64,000 nucleotides of DNA from positions 19,007,763-19,071,762 of the forward strand of contig JARDYH010000007.1 in assembly GCA_029215795.1 (NCBI GenBank), read 5' to 3'. The notes beneath the pieces are model-generated. The model saw nothing but the letters and a program-made list of their open reading frames with translations. It was not told the DNA's origin and did no database searches. Below are positions 40,027-50,639 of the stretch, piece after piece (the stretch's first letter is position 1; every line of letters begins with the position of its first letter). A program made the position numbers and the translations under genes. Origin of the DNA: Anniella stebbinsi (taxonomy: Eukaryota; Chordata; Lepidosauria; Squamata; Anniellidae).

Positions 40027-43000
40027 CGTTTTTATCCCACACCTCAGCCAAAAAGGCTCCTGGAGCAGCTTACAATCATTCAGTAAAGAACACAGTCCCT
40101 GCCCTCAGGCTTACATTCTAAAAAAAGTCAAGACACACAAGGAAAAGGGGATGGGGAGGGAAGAGGGGGGAAAGACACAGAAATTAAGGAAACTGTTGAG
40201 CAGGGCTGGTGGGAAGGCCCTGCTCACACCTCTCTTCTCCCAGTGGAGGGGCAGACCAACAGCTCCTTCTTCTTTCCCACATAGTCAAGATGACTGTTAG
40301 CCCTGTTGGGGGGGTTCCAACTGGAGCAGGCCTTATTGATCTCTGCTTGCTCCTGTCTTCCTTGGTTCTTCTTCCCCCCAGGGACTATTCCCACTAGTGG
40401 AAAGCCAGGTACATTAGCGAGTAAAGATTACAGATCTTCTAGATACACTAGAAAAAGAAAATTTAAGTGTCTGTTCAAATGACTAGAAGCTAGATATTGG
40501 TATTCTTAAATAAATGGTACTAACTAAAATAATTATACAGAATACTTCTTTTGTAGTTCAGAACCATACAACTAGTTCTGTGTGCGCAAGGGGGCTAAAG
40601 GCTTATGCTTCTTCAACAGGAGTTTATGATGCCACGTGGTGAACTAAACCACTTTTGAAACTGAAGGGAGTTTAAAAAACAGTTTATAAATAGGATGGAG
40701 ACTGTCTTTTTTTAAAAAAAAGTTTTAAAAGATCACACTGGACATATGGAAAGAAAGCATCCCTAGAGTAGCTTTTTGAATCTTGGCCCTTTGGACTTTT
40801 GCTAAACACTCTGAAGGGGCTGAAATTTCATCCTGAATTATATAGGAAGCTGTACGTGCTATCTAAAATCTATTCATGGCTTCTGGGCAGTCCCACGAAC
40901 GTGAACTATGTAAACCATTTGAGATTTTTTTTAAAGGATGGTATAAAATTATCTATACTAAATAAACTACATAGGGCAAAAATAAAATAAAATCCCATGC
41001 TTCAGTGAGAATGTGAAATGTCTGCTCCCTTTTCCATCCATCACGAGCAAACACTTTAATGGTTGTGAGATGTGAATAAACAATATTAATATAAAATATT
41101 TTTATATTATTAGATTTAGGTTTCATTTTTAAGTATGTTATTTTCACCCTTTCAGTGAACTCTTGTATAAGCAACCAGATTTTGTAGTTAACAGCATAAC
41201 TCAAGAGGTACAAAATACAGGTAGGCACTCTTAACCTTAATGTTCTAATTTCAGATATTACTAAGTTGATTATTGTTAAACATAAAATATTTACTTTAAA
41301 CAGAAGACAAATAGGCATATATCTATATACCATCAAGTATCATACTTAATATGTCTGGTACATACATTATATAGCCGGTTCAAGAGTGTGAATTGCTTGC
41401 ATGTGTGGAATATAGTATGACTACATCATAGGTTCAACAGTGAATTTGTTTTAAATGTTTTAAATACTTTTTAGTATTAAATCTATTCACAATATCAACA
41501 TGCTGTATCTGAAATATAAGCAATAAGAATGACTACAGTTTATATTTACAGGTATATTCACAATATATAAGTATATAAATCACATCTGAATTTATAATAA
41601 TATATTTCATATTTTCTTATTGATAGAGCTATTATGTTCAAGCACAACAAGCAGGGGGATACACCATATTCTGACTACTGCCACAGATCCTAAACTATCA
41701 GAGTTAAGGTGCTCAGGTGATTTTTATGTTTTGTTTTGCTTTTGTATCAGTGCAATCCTATACAGGTCTAATAAAAAATAAGTGCCACTAAATTCAACTT
41801 ATTCCCAAGTAAGTGTGTACAGGATTGCAATATAAATGGGAATATCTATTTTGAGATTAACAAATTATTTATTATTTTTGAAACTTCAAATAATTTTAAA
41901 AAACAATTATTGATGCAATTTTTAAAAATTACATCTTAAGGCAAATTTAAGCAAAGAAGTTTTGAAAATTTAGGCAAAGAGGAAATTGAATGTTCTAATA
42001 ATTTTGCATTTTTGGCCAATTATAAGATGTGTACCAAGTTCAATATTAGGTTTACTGGGGACTTCACAATAGGAATTTGCTGGACTTACAGATATTAAAA
42101 ATGGAAAGATGACTTTAACATGGTGTTTTTATAATAGTATCATTCTTATTCTTTCTTTTTTTAGGTTGTAAAACAATGGGATTTCCTTTAAACAGCCGAA
42201 ACTTTAGCAAGATTTTGCAATCTTGTCGGTATCTATGTGAACAACACAAAGTTATTCTAGAAACTGAAATGAAATATAAAAGGAAGCTAAAAAAATCTAT
42301 CACATCTAGCAGGAATACTTCTCCCGATTATAATGGTAATGGTAATCATATTCGGTTAATGTGAGATAACAGCTAAAATAAACAACAACCACACTTATTA
42401 TGCAATCCTATGAATGTCTACTCAGAAGTAAGTCCCTTTGAGGGTAATAGAACTTACTCCAAGATGAGTGGGTATAGGACTGCAGCCCAGAGATGCAGAA
42501 CCTCAGGCCCATGGGCCGTATCTGGTCCTCCTGGGGACCCTGGAAGGCCATGCGCCCTTCTCCTACCCCTCACTCTCTTTCCCCTGAACACCAATCGTTT
42601 ATTTATTTATTATAGCACTTTTATCCTGCCCTTTAGCCAAAAAAGGCTCTCAAGGCAGCTTACAAAAACAATTCTTAAAACAGCCCCTGCCCACAGGCTT
42701 ACAATCTAAACAATCTGACATAAAAGGAAAGGGGATTGAGAGAGAGGAGGGGAAAAAAACAAATGTAGGCACTATATTCTTAGTTGCAAATCCTGAGGAA
42801 AAACTTTTTAAGGGGCTTTGCTGGAGGAAGGAGGCAAAAGGGCAGTCACCTTCTTGCAAACTCCCTTCTGCCAGCACAATGTTGGAATCAACCCATGATA
42901 GTAATTTTAATGAAATGGGTGAGATAAAACATGTCCTCTAATACAGTGTCAAATATTCTTTGAATGTTCTAGATATATTGCTGTCAGCAACACCAGTTTT

Positions 43001-46000
43001 CAGAGGAAGTCAGAATAAAGAGTTACCAAATTTCAGGAGGGGAACAAATGTTCGAGGCAGACTCCAGAGTAAGGGTCCAGTCCTACAATCCACTTATGCA
43101 AAGAACAGTTTTATGACATGTGTCCAGATGACAAATTTTGCACTTAAGATGCTCCAGTTCATTTAAGTCTGCATCTTTATATTCTTGTGGTTATTGTAAA
43201 TATCAATTAGGGCAATGTCAGCTCAGCACTAGTGATTCCACCCTCGTCCCCCAGTGGTGCTGGGAATTACGTGAATAGTTTTATTGGTATTTTAATAATG
43301 TATTAGTTTTATGTGCTTTTAATCAGTTTTATGTATTTATATTTGATGTTGTTCCCCGCTTTGATCCAGAGGAAGAGGAGGGTAAGAAATAAATATATTA
43401 TTATTATAATTGTATTAATACTTGAGAGTCATTATTGAGATTTGAATTTACGTACCAAACAGCTTAATGAACAATTAATCAGCTATAATTTAATTATAAT
43501 TGTTAGTTGAATTCTAATTTATGTACCCAATCCCCTATGATATAAACTTTCTTTTATTCAACTGATAGTAGTGTTTTCAGCTTGCTATATTTGCTCACTT
43601 AACACCCCCCCCTTAAAAATGGCCACCAAGATCTCATATTTGGTACAACTGGTTTTTTTAGCTCAGATTATTTAAACAACTTAAACACCACCCCATCAAA
43701 TCTCACACTTAAAATTATCCATCATTGTTTGCTCTGTTTTCTAATGCCAAAAGTTTCTAAACATGTTTTAAAAAGAAAAATAAATAAATATATTTTATTC
43801 AATTAACAGATATTCTGACACCTTTGAAGAAAATGAAAAATAGCACTTTAAATACAATAGTCAACATCAACAGAAATAATAAACTAGTAGTAAAAGACAG
43901 CATTAAACCTACATATGCAAAAAGTGAGTTATACAAAATACTTTGCACTGTTTTTATTTGGTCTTTTTAAAAGTTGCTTTGACACTTCCTGAGGTTGGGA
44001 TGTTAAGTATTTACTAATACACAGATCAATGAAAGATAAATATACATGGCTGGGCTCAAAGAGCTTGTTCAGGCATATGTACAACTGTTTTTTTAAAAAA
44101 ACTTTTCTACTACTTACATCAGGCCATTATGTCATATTGCAATCTGCTTTTCAGAACCCTCTCTATTTCAAACGTATGTACTATGCAGCATAGGAGATTG
44201 TGTATTTCAAACAATAAAGACCCCTTGGGTGTGCAGAACCGACTGTGGTTCTTTTAATTATTACCCTTTTATTTAATTTTATCTTTACTGTGTTTCTTTG
44301 CTTGTTAAGAAATATGACTTTAATAGAAAAAAATTGTATTGATTAAAATTAGCATTTTGTAATAATATGTGTGAATGCAACAATAAATGCAAAACTGTAT
44401 AGTATACTAGCAGCCATGCATTTCTTACGTATGTCTGCTGGTAATTCAAATGACAAAGGCAGTTCAGGTCGGGGGGGGGGGGGAAGCATTTGCAGGGTAG
44501 GATCAGCAGGCTTGCTTAAGTCTTTTCTGCTTAACTCTGCACTTTTTCATTTTCCAACCCCTCCCCCCTCCATGTTCCATGTTTTTCCCTTTAGTGCCCA
44601 GGCCTTTACTGAGCCTGAATTATGGGGACAGGGAGGGAGACAATAAAAAGAAGGGGGAAGCCCAAGGATACCTTTGCAGGGGAGAATCAACAACAGGGGA
44701 AATAGTTAAGCTGGCCAACCAATCCTGCCTACCCCAGGCAGCCTACCCCGCCATTGGTATTATGATAAGAGAAACACAGAAGGTTGGGAACCTTGCATTT
44801 TCCTCATAATATCTCATTCTGCCCTCAATCTTCAGTAATTTTAAGTAATTTTAAGTAAGCAAATATTGTATTGTTTCAAATAGTATATCTTCCAACAAAA
44901 TGGGATGGATACTCCAAAAAACACAGCCTTAAAGTCCAGGATCTGAGTGAAAATAATATTTATTCATTTGAAGATGAGGTATGGCCACCTAAATGATAAC
45001 ATTTTGCACTTTAATATTTGGTTATAGAATCTAATACGCCCTTTCTGCAAAGAACACTAACATCTATACTGAGATCTACTGATAAAGAGCATTTATAAGC
45101 GGTGCAAGGTTAGCCATCCACATCCAATTACTTAAGCTAAGTGATACTTGCTTATGAAAAGTCTGCAAAGTGGGTTTGGATTAGAAGTGTAGTTCATTTG
45201 CTTGCTCTTAAAAAGCTCCATCACAACATTGTCTGAATGGAGCCACTCTCTAATGATTTTCTGATGCAAACTGAACATTTTTCTGATGCAAAGGACCCTA
45301 TGCAAATTAGCCTAATTTGCATATTTTTTTCCAGTTCAACATGTTCTGGGAAAACCCACATCACTCTCTCTCTCACACACACATGCACACACACAGGCAA
45401 GAGGTACTAGGGGAAGAGATGTCTAACCTTTTCCCCTAATCTAAATTGCTCCTACTAAAGCTGCTGTTTGTCCCACTGCAGAATAAATGCCTGTATTTGT
45501 TTTGGACTAAACACAGAACCTTAAATGTGCAAAGCATGCACTTGACCACTGAGCTACAGCCTATTTGCAAACATGGGAATGAAACTCTGAATTTTTATTA
45601 ATACTGCAGAATACTGAAATTCCTCTGTCAGATATACCTGCAACAGCGTTAAAAACAAACAAACGGAGAACCAGGAAAGATTTCACATCAGAAGAAATAA
45701 AGTATCTTTTGGATGGTGTAACGAAAATGGGACATCATTGGAATTCAATTTTATGGGCCTATCCATTTCAGAAGGGACGGACAAATGTAGATCTTGCTAA
45801 GAAGTACTGCAACTTACAGGTATTATTTCAGATTTATTTTATAGTAGTCTTCTATATGTTCAAGATGGGATGAGTGGAGGGATGGAAAGAAATATTGGAC
45901 TTACTGTGAATATTCAGTCTTTTTAGTCGATGAAAGTTATTCACTTGTTTTGGAGGAAGGGCTATGCAAATAAGTATGCTTGCCCCCTGCAGCTGAGTAC

Positions 46001-47697
46001 AACTTTTAATCCAAGTAACCACTAACTTCTGTAACAGTAAATTACAAAAATATAGGAATATTAAGCCCAACAAAACATACAGAGAAGATAAGTCTGAAGG
46101 TCATTCCAGGAATCAAATTATTTTGAATTATTGACTCAGGACATCAGATACACCATCTATACTAGCAGGAAGGCAACATTTGAGTGAGTCTGAATAACCT
46201 CCATCTACTGAAGATAATGAATATTTATAGTAAGTTCAAGATTTTTCCTTTGGTAGTGGACGTTATTGAGGAGTGGGATGTAAAACAGCTGTATTAGCCA
46301 TACAATGTGGGGGTACCTTGCTGTGAAATGTTTTTCAGGAAATAAACTATTGCCATCTGATAGGAGGGTGCTCCTTGCCTGCGATGCCTCTTTCCTAAAA
46401 GTAGCCTGGGAGCTCCTTCCACTCCTTAGCTGCTTTGGTTTTTTCCTTGTTTGCTCTGCTGTCAACTGAAAGACGCTCTGTGCCTGGGATACCTCCTTGA
46501 CAGAGCTAGCCTGGGAGTTCTGCTGCTCTTTATAGCCAGTTCTGATTTTCTCCTCTATGGGGAATACAGCTGACAGATGATAATCAACTAGGGTAACTGA
46601 GGTCATCATCTGCTACACTTCTCCAAGTGCCCCCGCCAGATGAGGTGAAGTGGGTGGCTACAAGAGAGAGGGCCTTCTCAGCGATAGCACTCCATCTATG
46701 GAATGCTCACCTCAGAGAGGCTCGTCCGGTGTCTACATTATGATATTGTTGGCACCAGGTGAAGACTTTTTATTCTCCCAGGCATTTTAAGAACTGGTTT
46801 TAGTGTTTTTAGATCACTGCACTTTTATTGCTGCTGGTTTTACTTTCATTTCATGTGTTATAGTGTTTTTATACTTTGCTGCTGATTTTATCTTGGTTTT
46901 TATTATGTGCTCTTTTTATTCATTGCTTTATCAAGTGTGTTTTATGTTTTAATATATTTTACATTGACCAGAGAAGTCAGGTTATCGGGTGGTTTTAAAG
47001 CATGATAAATAAATAACTATGGGGCTTACAGCTGACATATGGCAGGCTTCACTCATCAGGGTCAGAAACTGTGAGGTAAACAAATATTGGATCTGGCTAG
47101 TATAACAGAAAAAAAATTACAGAGCCTGGAACTCTGTAAAAACACTATTGTTTCAAAGCAGGCACAACTGGAACTGGGGGTAGCTCCTCCTACGAAAGGG
47201 ATCAAGCATGAAAACATTTGCATAGGTGTTCCTCTGATATATGTGAGAAAAGTAGCCCACTTGTAAATAGGCTTCACCATTAAAGGAAACGTTTAACATT
47301 GTATGTATATACTAAAAACGACATTAGAGATCTGTAAATAAAAAAGGTGGACCTTTCAGCTGGATTTCCCAATTGAAGATCTCTTATAATGCAATGTAAG
47401 TAGCTGGATCCATAATCAAATCATGGATAATAGATGGCATTGGAAAACAGTGTCTCAGGCTTGAAGGGAAGTTGGTAGGGCACTTTACATTACTATAGCT
47501 GGAAGAAGGATCAGAAAGATGGGGAGCAAGTTATAAGTGTTGGACCTGTCTTTCCATACCTGGTTATCCAACCTCTACAGCCATACCTGAGGCCATAAGC
47601 CATAGATCAATATATTTCTCTGTGCCAGTGCGCTGAAGTTTGTCTTGTTTTTGCATTTTCTGTCTTACAGAAGAACGAAAAGAACAAAAATATATGA
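26165..47697 (+). CDS. TERB1: Telomere repeats-binding bouquet formation protein 1 (TERB1/CCDC79), 20 inferred coding exons
   Basis: Seen: exons at 26165-26198 (tentative), 26687-26797, 26919-27047, 29458-29589, 30804-30864, 30963-31075, 31181-31303, 33759-33911, 35060-35191, 36269-36394, 37598-37761, 39096-39376, 41156-41220, 41627-41716, 42165-42335, 42973-43068, 43810-43923, 44884-44978, 45610-45819 and 47671-47697. Phases agree throughout: 2427 nt, 808 residues (human 727). Residues ~1-370 are the armadillo-like region (HPASQKEALVTIYSVCQQNS, RMSVYVLLVLVSNN, AKLAVVVTKTLDACIA). Residues ~520-605 match the TERB2-binding region (RCSGC, then SRNFSKILQSC). Residue ~661 starts NILTP, matching the TRF1-binding ILLTP site. 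Residues ~748-800 are the Myb/SANT domain (KRRTRKDFTSEE..MGHHWNSILWAYPFQKGR). Role (family): meiosis-specific; with TERB2-MAJIN it attaches telomeres to the inner nuclear membrane. Exon 1 is inferred from an ATG with A at -3, a strong GTAAGT donor and matching phase. If it is wrong, the start is ATG 26689. Exon 11 uses a weak GAG|GTTGTT donor, chosen because it gives gap-free alignment to human. Confidence 0.93.
27317..27838. mobile_element. Older palindromic MITE carrying copy C
   Basis: The left end GGGCCTGTTGAGACAACA and the reverse complement of the right end (ACCCTATTCAGACGACA) match, and the interior has repeated AACCATGGTTA-type motifs on both sides of the younger insertion. Without copy C the element would be about 190 bp. 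Superfamily is inferred as hAT from the terminus style. Confidence 0.6.
27384..27704. mobile_element. ~320-bp palindromic hAT-type MITE, copy C (nested in another MITE)
   Basis: Ends TAGGCTGACC and GGTCACCCTA, with the perfect 8-bp duplication GGTTATTG (27376-27383 and 27705-27712). It sits in TERB1 intron 3, inside an older palindromic element spanning ~27317-27838. It shares internal variants (GAATTTCACC, CACTGGCTG) with copy D. Confidence 0.9.
27958..28310 (-). repeat. LINE 3' end, minus strand, TERB1 intron 3
   Basis: Starts with the (AAT)n/(TTA)n tail at 27961-28000, then TTACCCGCTTCTCCGTTTGG and CCGGCAGGTCATTCCACAGT. A plus-strand relative lies at ~43270-43420 (GTTGTTCCCCGCTTTGATCC). 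5' truncated. Confidence 0.55.
28755..29074. mobile_element. ~320-bp palindromic hAT-type MITE, copy D
   Basis: Ends TAGGGTGACC and GGTCAGCCTA, with the perfect 8-bp duplication ATTTGCTG (28747-28754 and 29075-29082). It lies in TERB1 intron 3, about 1 kb after copy C and in the same orientation and subfamily. Confidence 0.9.
31586..32281. mobile_element. Possible ~700-bp TIR element in TERB1 intron 7
   Basis: GGGGAAGTCTACACCAGCTG at the left is approximately inverted at the right (GCTGCAGGTGTAGATTACGC). The interior has higher CpG content than the surrounding intron. The ends are inexact, so the boundaries are tentative. Confidence 0.35.
34003..34682. mobile_element. GC-rich 680-bp TIR element with a 53-bp perfect inverted repeat, in TERB1 intron 8
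   Basis: Ends TAGGGTGACCAGAT and GGTCACCCTA resemble the ~320-bp MITE termini. The flanks share TATTCT, an imperfect target duplication. The body is extremely C/CpG-rich, with CGCC-type low-complexity sequence. Bases 34281-34333 are exactly complementary to 34398-34450, and pairing continues imperfectly into the 64-base centre. No transposase is encoded; long open frames on both strands reflect base composition. Confidence 0.65.
35688..36044. mobile_element. CpG-rich TIR element with repeated GCGC motifs, TERB1 intron 9
   Basis: Starts GGGCCCCCTCCACAAGG and ends GTGTGGAGGAGGCCC, an inverted pair. Inside are many ATGCGC and GCGCTTT words in both orientations, plus the near-palindrome ATGAGCCTTCAAGGCTCAT. 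About 357 bp, non-coding. CpG density is far above the flanking intron, suggesting a young copy. Confidence 0.55.
40024..40190. repeat. Interspersed repeat, copy 1 of a pair
   Basis: TTTTTATCCCACACCTCAGC, then CCCTGCCCTCAGGCTTACAT matches 42598-42770 closely (CCCTGCCCACAGGCTTACAA). It follows an (AT)n tract at 39994-40025. In TERB1 intron 12. Family not identified. Confidence 0.5.
41751..41829. repeat. ~80-bp mini-MITE, TERB1 intron 14
   Basis: TGCAATCCTATACAGG at one end, TACAGGATTGCA at the other, with AAGTGCCACTAAATTCAACT in the core. Same family as 42401-42485. Confidence 0.55.
42401..42485. repeat. ~85-bp mini-MITE with GCAATCCTAT ends (best copy)
   Basis: Begins TGCAATCCTATGAATG and ends GGTATAGGACTGCAG, so the ends are inverted. 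The core has CTCAGAAGTAAGTCC and later ACTTACTCC, another inverted pair. Related copies or fragments lie at ~1306-1382, 8560-8650, 10825-10900, 28408-28460, 29273-29335, 38229-38290 and 41751-41829. This is one of the most frequent repeats in the window. Confidence 0.6.
42598..42770. repeat. Interspersed repeat, copy 2 of a pair
   Basis: CACTTTTATCCTGCCCTTTA, AAAAAAGGCTCTCAAGGCAG and CCCTGCCCACAGGCTTACAA, in the same order as 40024-40190. In TERB1 intron 15. Confidence 0.5.
46621..47016 (+). repeat. CR1/L2-type LINE 3' end in TERB1 intron 19
   Basis: Has GAGAGGGCCTTCTCAGCGAT, then AATGCTCACCTCAGAGAGGC, corresponding to the same reverse transcriptase C-terminus as at 2.93 kb, followed by a T-rich 3' UTR and ATAAATAAATAA. 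Confidence 0.6.
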
Positions 47698-47800
47698 CAT
47701 TAAAGAAACTGATTTATCATACAAACTGGATAAATGTTGTTTAAAATGTATAATGTTGATATTAATCTATACAGAATACTCCCTTTCTATTTGAGGATTT

Positions 47801-47841
47801 TGTATGCTATAAGCTCTTTCAATCAGAGCTTATAGCACACA
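47801..47841 (+). other. Hairpin in the TERB1 3' UTR
   Basis: GCTATAAGCTCT (47806-47817) and AGAGCTTATAGC (47825-47836) are exact complements around a 7-base loop. Pairing extends outward with one mismatch to 47801/47841. It lies about 100 bases after the stop codon. It could be a MITE remnant or an RNA structure; sequence alone does not decide. Confidence 0.5.
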
Positions 47842-48359
47842 ACTTTTGAATGGTATTTTCACAGCGCTATTATTTATGCATGTTGATAATGTATAACTGT
47901 AATCATCACATGTTCTTCAAGAAAGTTAATGAAACATTTGCTTTATCTTACAGCGTTTGATTTGCTTTTAATATAAACGTTCATAAAAATCAATATGAAA
48001 ATAGTACACCAATGAATGAACAAATGTTATTGCTAAAGTTTATTGTACTTTAAATATACACTTATATTCATGCAACAAAAGCATGTGAGCTATAATTATT
48101 TTCTTTTTCATATATCCTCTGTTACTATTGCATGGTACAACCAAATTCTTTTATTTCCCCTTCTCAAGGCTTGATTCTTCAGATGAGCTGAAATATTTTG
48201 TGCATCTCCAGGCTGCTTAATATATGATGTTTTTCCTACATGGAGATAACCTTAGTGCAGGGGGAAATGTGTGGTCTAATAATCGTTTATTTTGTCACAC
48301 ATTTAAGGATCAATATTTGTACCCATACACTGTGCAGCCAGTGTTGTTATTGGCAGTTA

Positions 48360-48365
48360 AATAAA
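48360..48365 (+). terminator. Candidate TERB1 polyadenylation signal
   Basis: AATAAA about 660 bases after the TERB1 stop codon and before the repeat block that starts near 48.5 kb. No clearer hexamer is closer to the stop. Assignment is by position only. Confidence 0.35.
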
Positions 48366-48512
48366 TTATAGTGTTGTACTTCACATGATAGTACGCATGC
48401 TTTTTTCCCTTCCTTACAGCGGGATTTTCTCTTTCTGGGATAAATATTGTCTTTGAAGCTCCTCTTACAAGGGCTGCTAGGTTTGAAGGAGATATGTTGG
48501 ATTACAAAACTC

Positions 48513-48733
48513 AGGCAGGATCTACACTGCTGTTTTAAAGCGCTTCATAACAGTAGTGACAACTGTTTTGGAGTGTGTCCTGGGCCCCAACAGTTGTCAG
48601 TACTGTTATAAACCACTTTAAAGTGCTTTATAACAGTAGTGACAACTGTTGGGGCCCAAGACATACTCCAAAACAGTTATCACTACTGTTATAAAGCGCT
48701 TTAGTGCTTTAAACCAGCAGTGTAGCTCCGCCT
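48513..48733. mobile_element. Palindromic MITE downstream of TERB1
   Basis: Arms ATCTACACTGCTGTTTTAAA and its reverse complement at the right bound repeated blocks of the type TATAACAGTAGTGACAACTG in both orientations. The sequence could fold as a long hairpin. Its end abuts the next palindromic element. Confidence 0.6.
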
Positions 48734-48741
48734 TCAGTCAT

Positions 48742-48964
48742 TGGCTCAATTCGGACAACACAATAGTCAATGGTGGGGTAATAATCAACTTTACAGTTGT
48801 TCAACTAGGGGGTACCCACACAACATGGTAATAAATAATCAACTGTGGTGTGGATTAGGATCAGCGCTGAGTTGACTATGGCAGCATTCGGATGACACAA
48901 TAGTCAAAACAACTGACGATTGTTTCCCCCACACCAGTTGTTTATTGTGTTGTCTGAATTGAGC
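48742..48964. mobile_element. Second palindromic element, abutting the first
   Basis: Begins GGCTCAATTCGGACAACACA and ends TGTTGTCTGAATTGAGCC, a long inverted pair, with ACAATAGTCAA-type motifs inside on both arms. About 220 bp. No clear target duplication. Confidence 0.6.
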
Positions 48965-50021
48965 CATTGTCTCTTCCCAGGAGCTAACAACTTCATATAC
49001 TAGTTATATATTTTCACTATACATTAAGAACTATTCAAACAGCCCTTTTGGTCTGTGACTGCACAATTTTCTGTTGGTTCCCACTGACTTCCAGTCGTAT
49101 TGAGGCAAGAGTCCTACAGGATCTGACCATGCTCCTCACAATAGCCAGTCAGAGGTATCTGGGAAACCCTCTAGCAAATAATGAAGGCAATAGTCCTCTT
49201 CTGCTGTTGCTCCTCAGCAACTGGTATTCCATGACACAAGTGGTCCCTACAACAAAATATTGTAGTGCAGAGTGTTTCTGCGGCTACATGACACCTCCTT
49301 TACTACAAGGGAAAAGGACCTAAAAGCGATGACAATTGTGAATGTGTTCATGCAAGAATTGTAAAAACAGTCCAAATGGTGAATAACACCAATGAGAAAA
49401 ATGGCAGTCAATGTTTTAATCGCTCGTATGAGCCGACAATGAGCAAAAGAGCCTAGCAAATGGGCTAAACCATAAATAAGTTGGTGAGTGAGTTCTAAAC
49501 TACCAACAACAATGACATCAGTACTTCCTTATTCTTTTGTATTTATTTTTGCTATTATTGCCGTGGATACACCAATCTGAGAGTTCTATGCATACACAGA
49601 AAGCTTTGTGAGAGACTGGGCTACATGCCTTCTGGTAGAGGGCACTTTCCTGGATGCATAGATGTATATCTTTGGGTAGCCCAAAGGTTATTGTGCAGTT
49701 GAGGGTCCCAGTTCCTTATTCTTTTCTACTTGTTTTGGGTACGACTGGCACGGTATGCCATGCTTGGAAGTGTTCTGCACAAAGAGAAAGCATTTGGTCA
49801 GATGCAATTCCGAGCCATCTGGTAGAGGGCAGTCCCCTGGATGTGTAAGTGTATCATTTGGTGTAGTTTGAAGCTTACTGTGGGGTTCATGCCTTCATTT
49901 TTTAAAATTTGGAGAATTAGTTGTTGGCGTTTTCATACATTAATGTGCATTGCACAAAAATAATGTTTTTTATTAAATGCAATCATTGCTTCTATTGAAG
50001 GGGACCATCATCTGATCACTG

Positions 50022-50053
50022 AGATATAGGCTACAGTACAGTAGCCTATATCT
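50022..50053. other. Perfect hairpin between TERB1 and DYNC1LI2
   Basis: AGATATAGGCTAC (50022-50034) and GTAGCCTATATCT (50041-50053) are perfect complements around a 6-base spacer. The word CTACAGTACAG then recurs just downstream. No known element recognised. Confidence 0.5.
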
Positions 50054-50639
50054 ACAGTACAGCGTAGGGTGCAGGGCCTTAAGTTTAATGTTTGAGTTTT
50101 TTACGAAGGTTTGTGCAAATAAGGATCTGGGAACTAGTAACTAACTTAAGCACCATCCTGTTCAGTCTGCTGTTCAGGTGCTAACTGTGGATGGCCAACT
50201 TCAAAGTCCCTGTTTTTTCTTCTGACATAGCCGTGCTAGCTCTTCAAAAAGTGGGCAGGCATCTGTAAAAGAAGACACATGACCACCCTACCAGAGCGGA
50301 AAGGTCACCTTGTCACCCTGAGTTCTAAATCATTGCATCAAATGTAGGAATCTGCAAATCATGAACGTTTAAAACTTGACAGCTTTGAAGCAGTGTTCAA
50401 ATGTCATGCGAATTCAAGCTTGTACCTCGTGCTATCGTAAAACGATGCTATTCTGAATGGCTTTCTTTTTGCATTTTACCTTTGGTGCAACTCCTTGTTT
50501 ATGACGGTACGGCGTCCTACTCCTGTCCAGATACGAGTGGAGAGATGATGTTAAACTCGTAACCGTTGTGTAAACTCGCAAGCAATTTTGTCCCATAAAA
50601 CTGCCGCGTTCGCCTACGAACTCTGGGCGTAGCCAACAG

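Noticed and set aside
45505..45565. tRNA-like sequence with box B-type motif
   Set aside because: Partial tRNA-derived SINE head; no complete cloverleaf.
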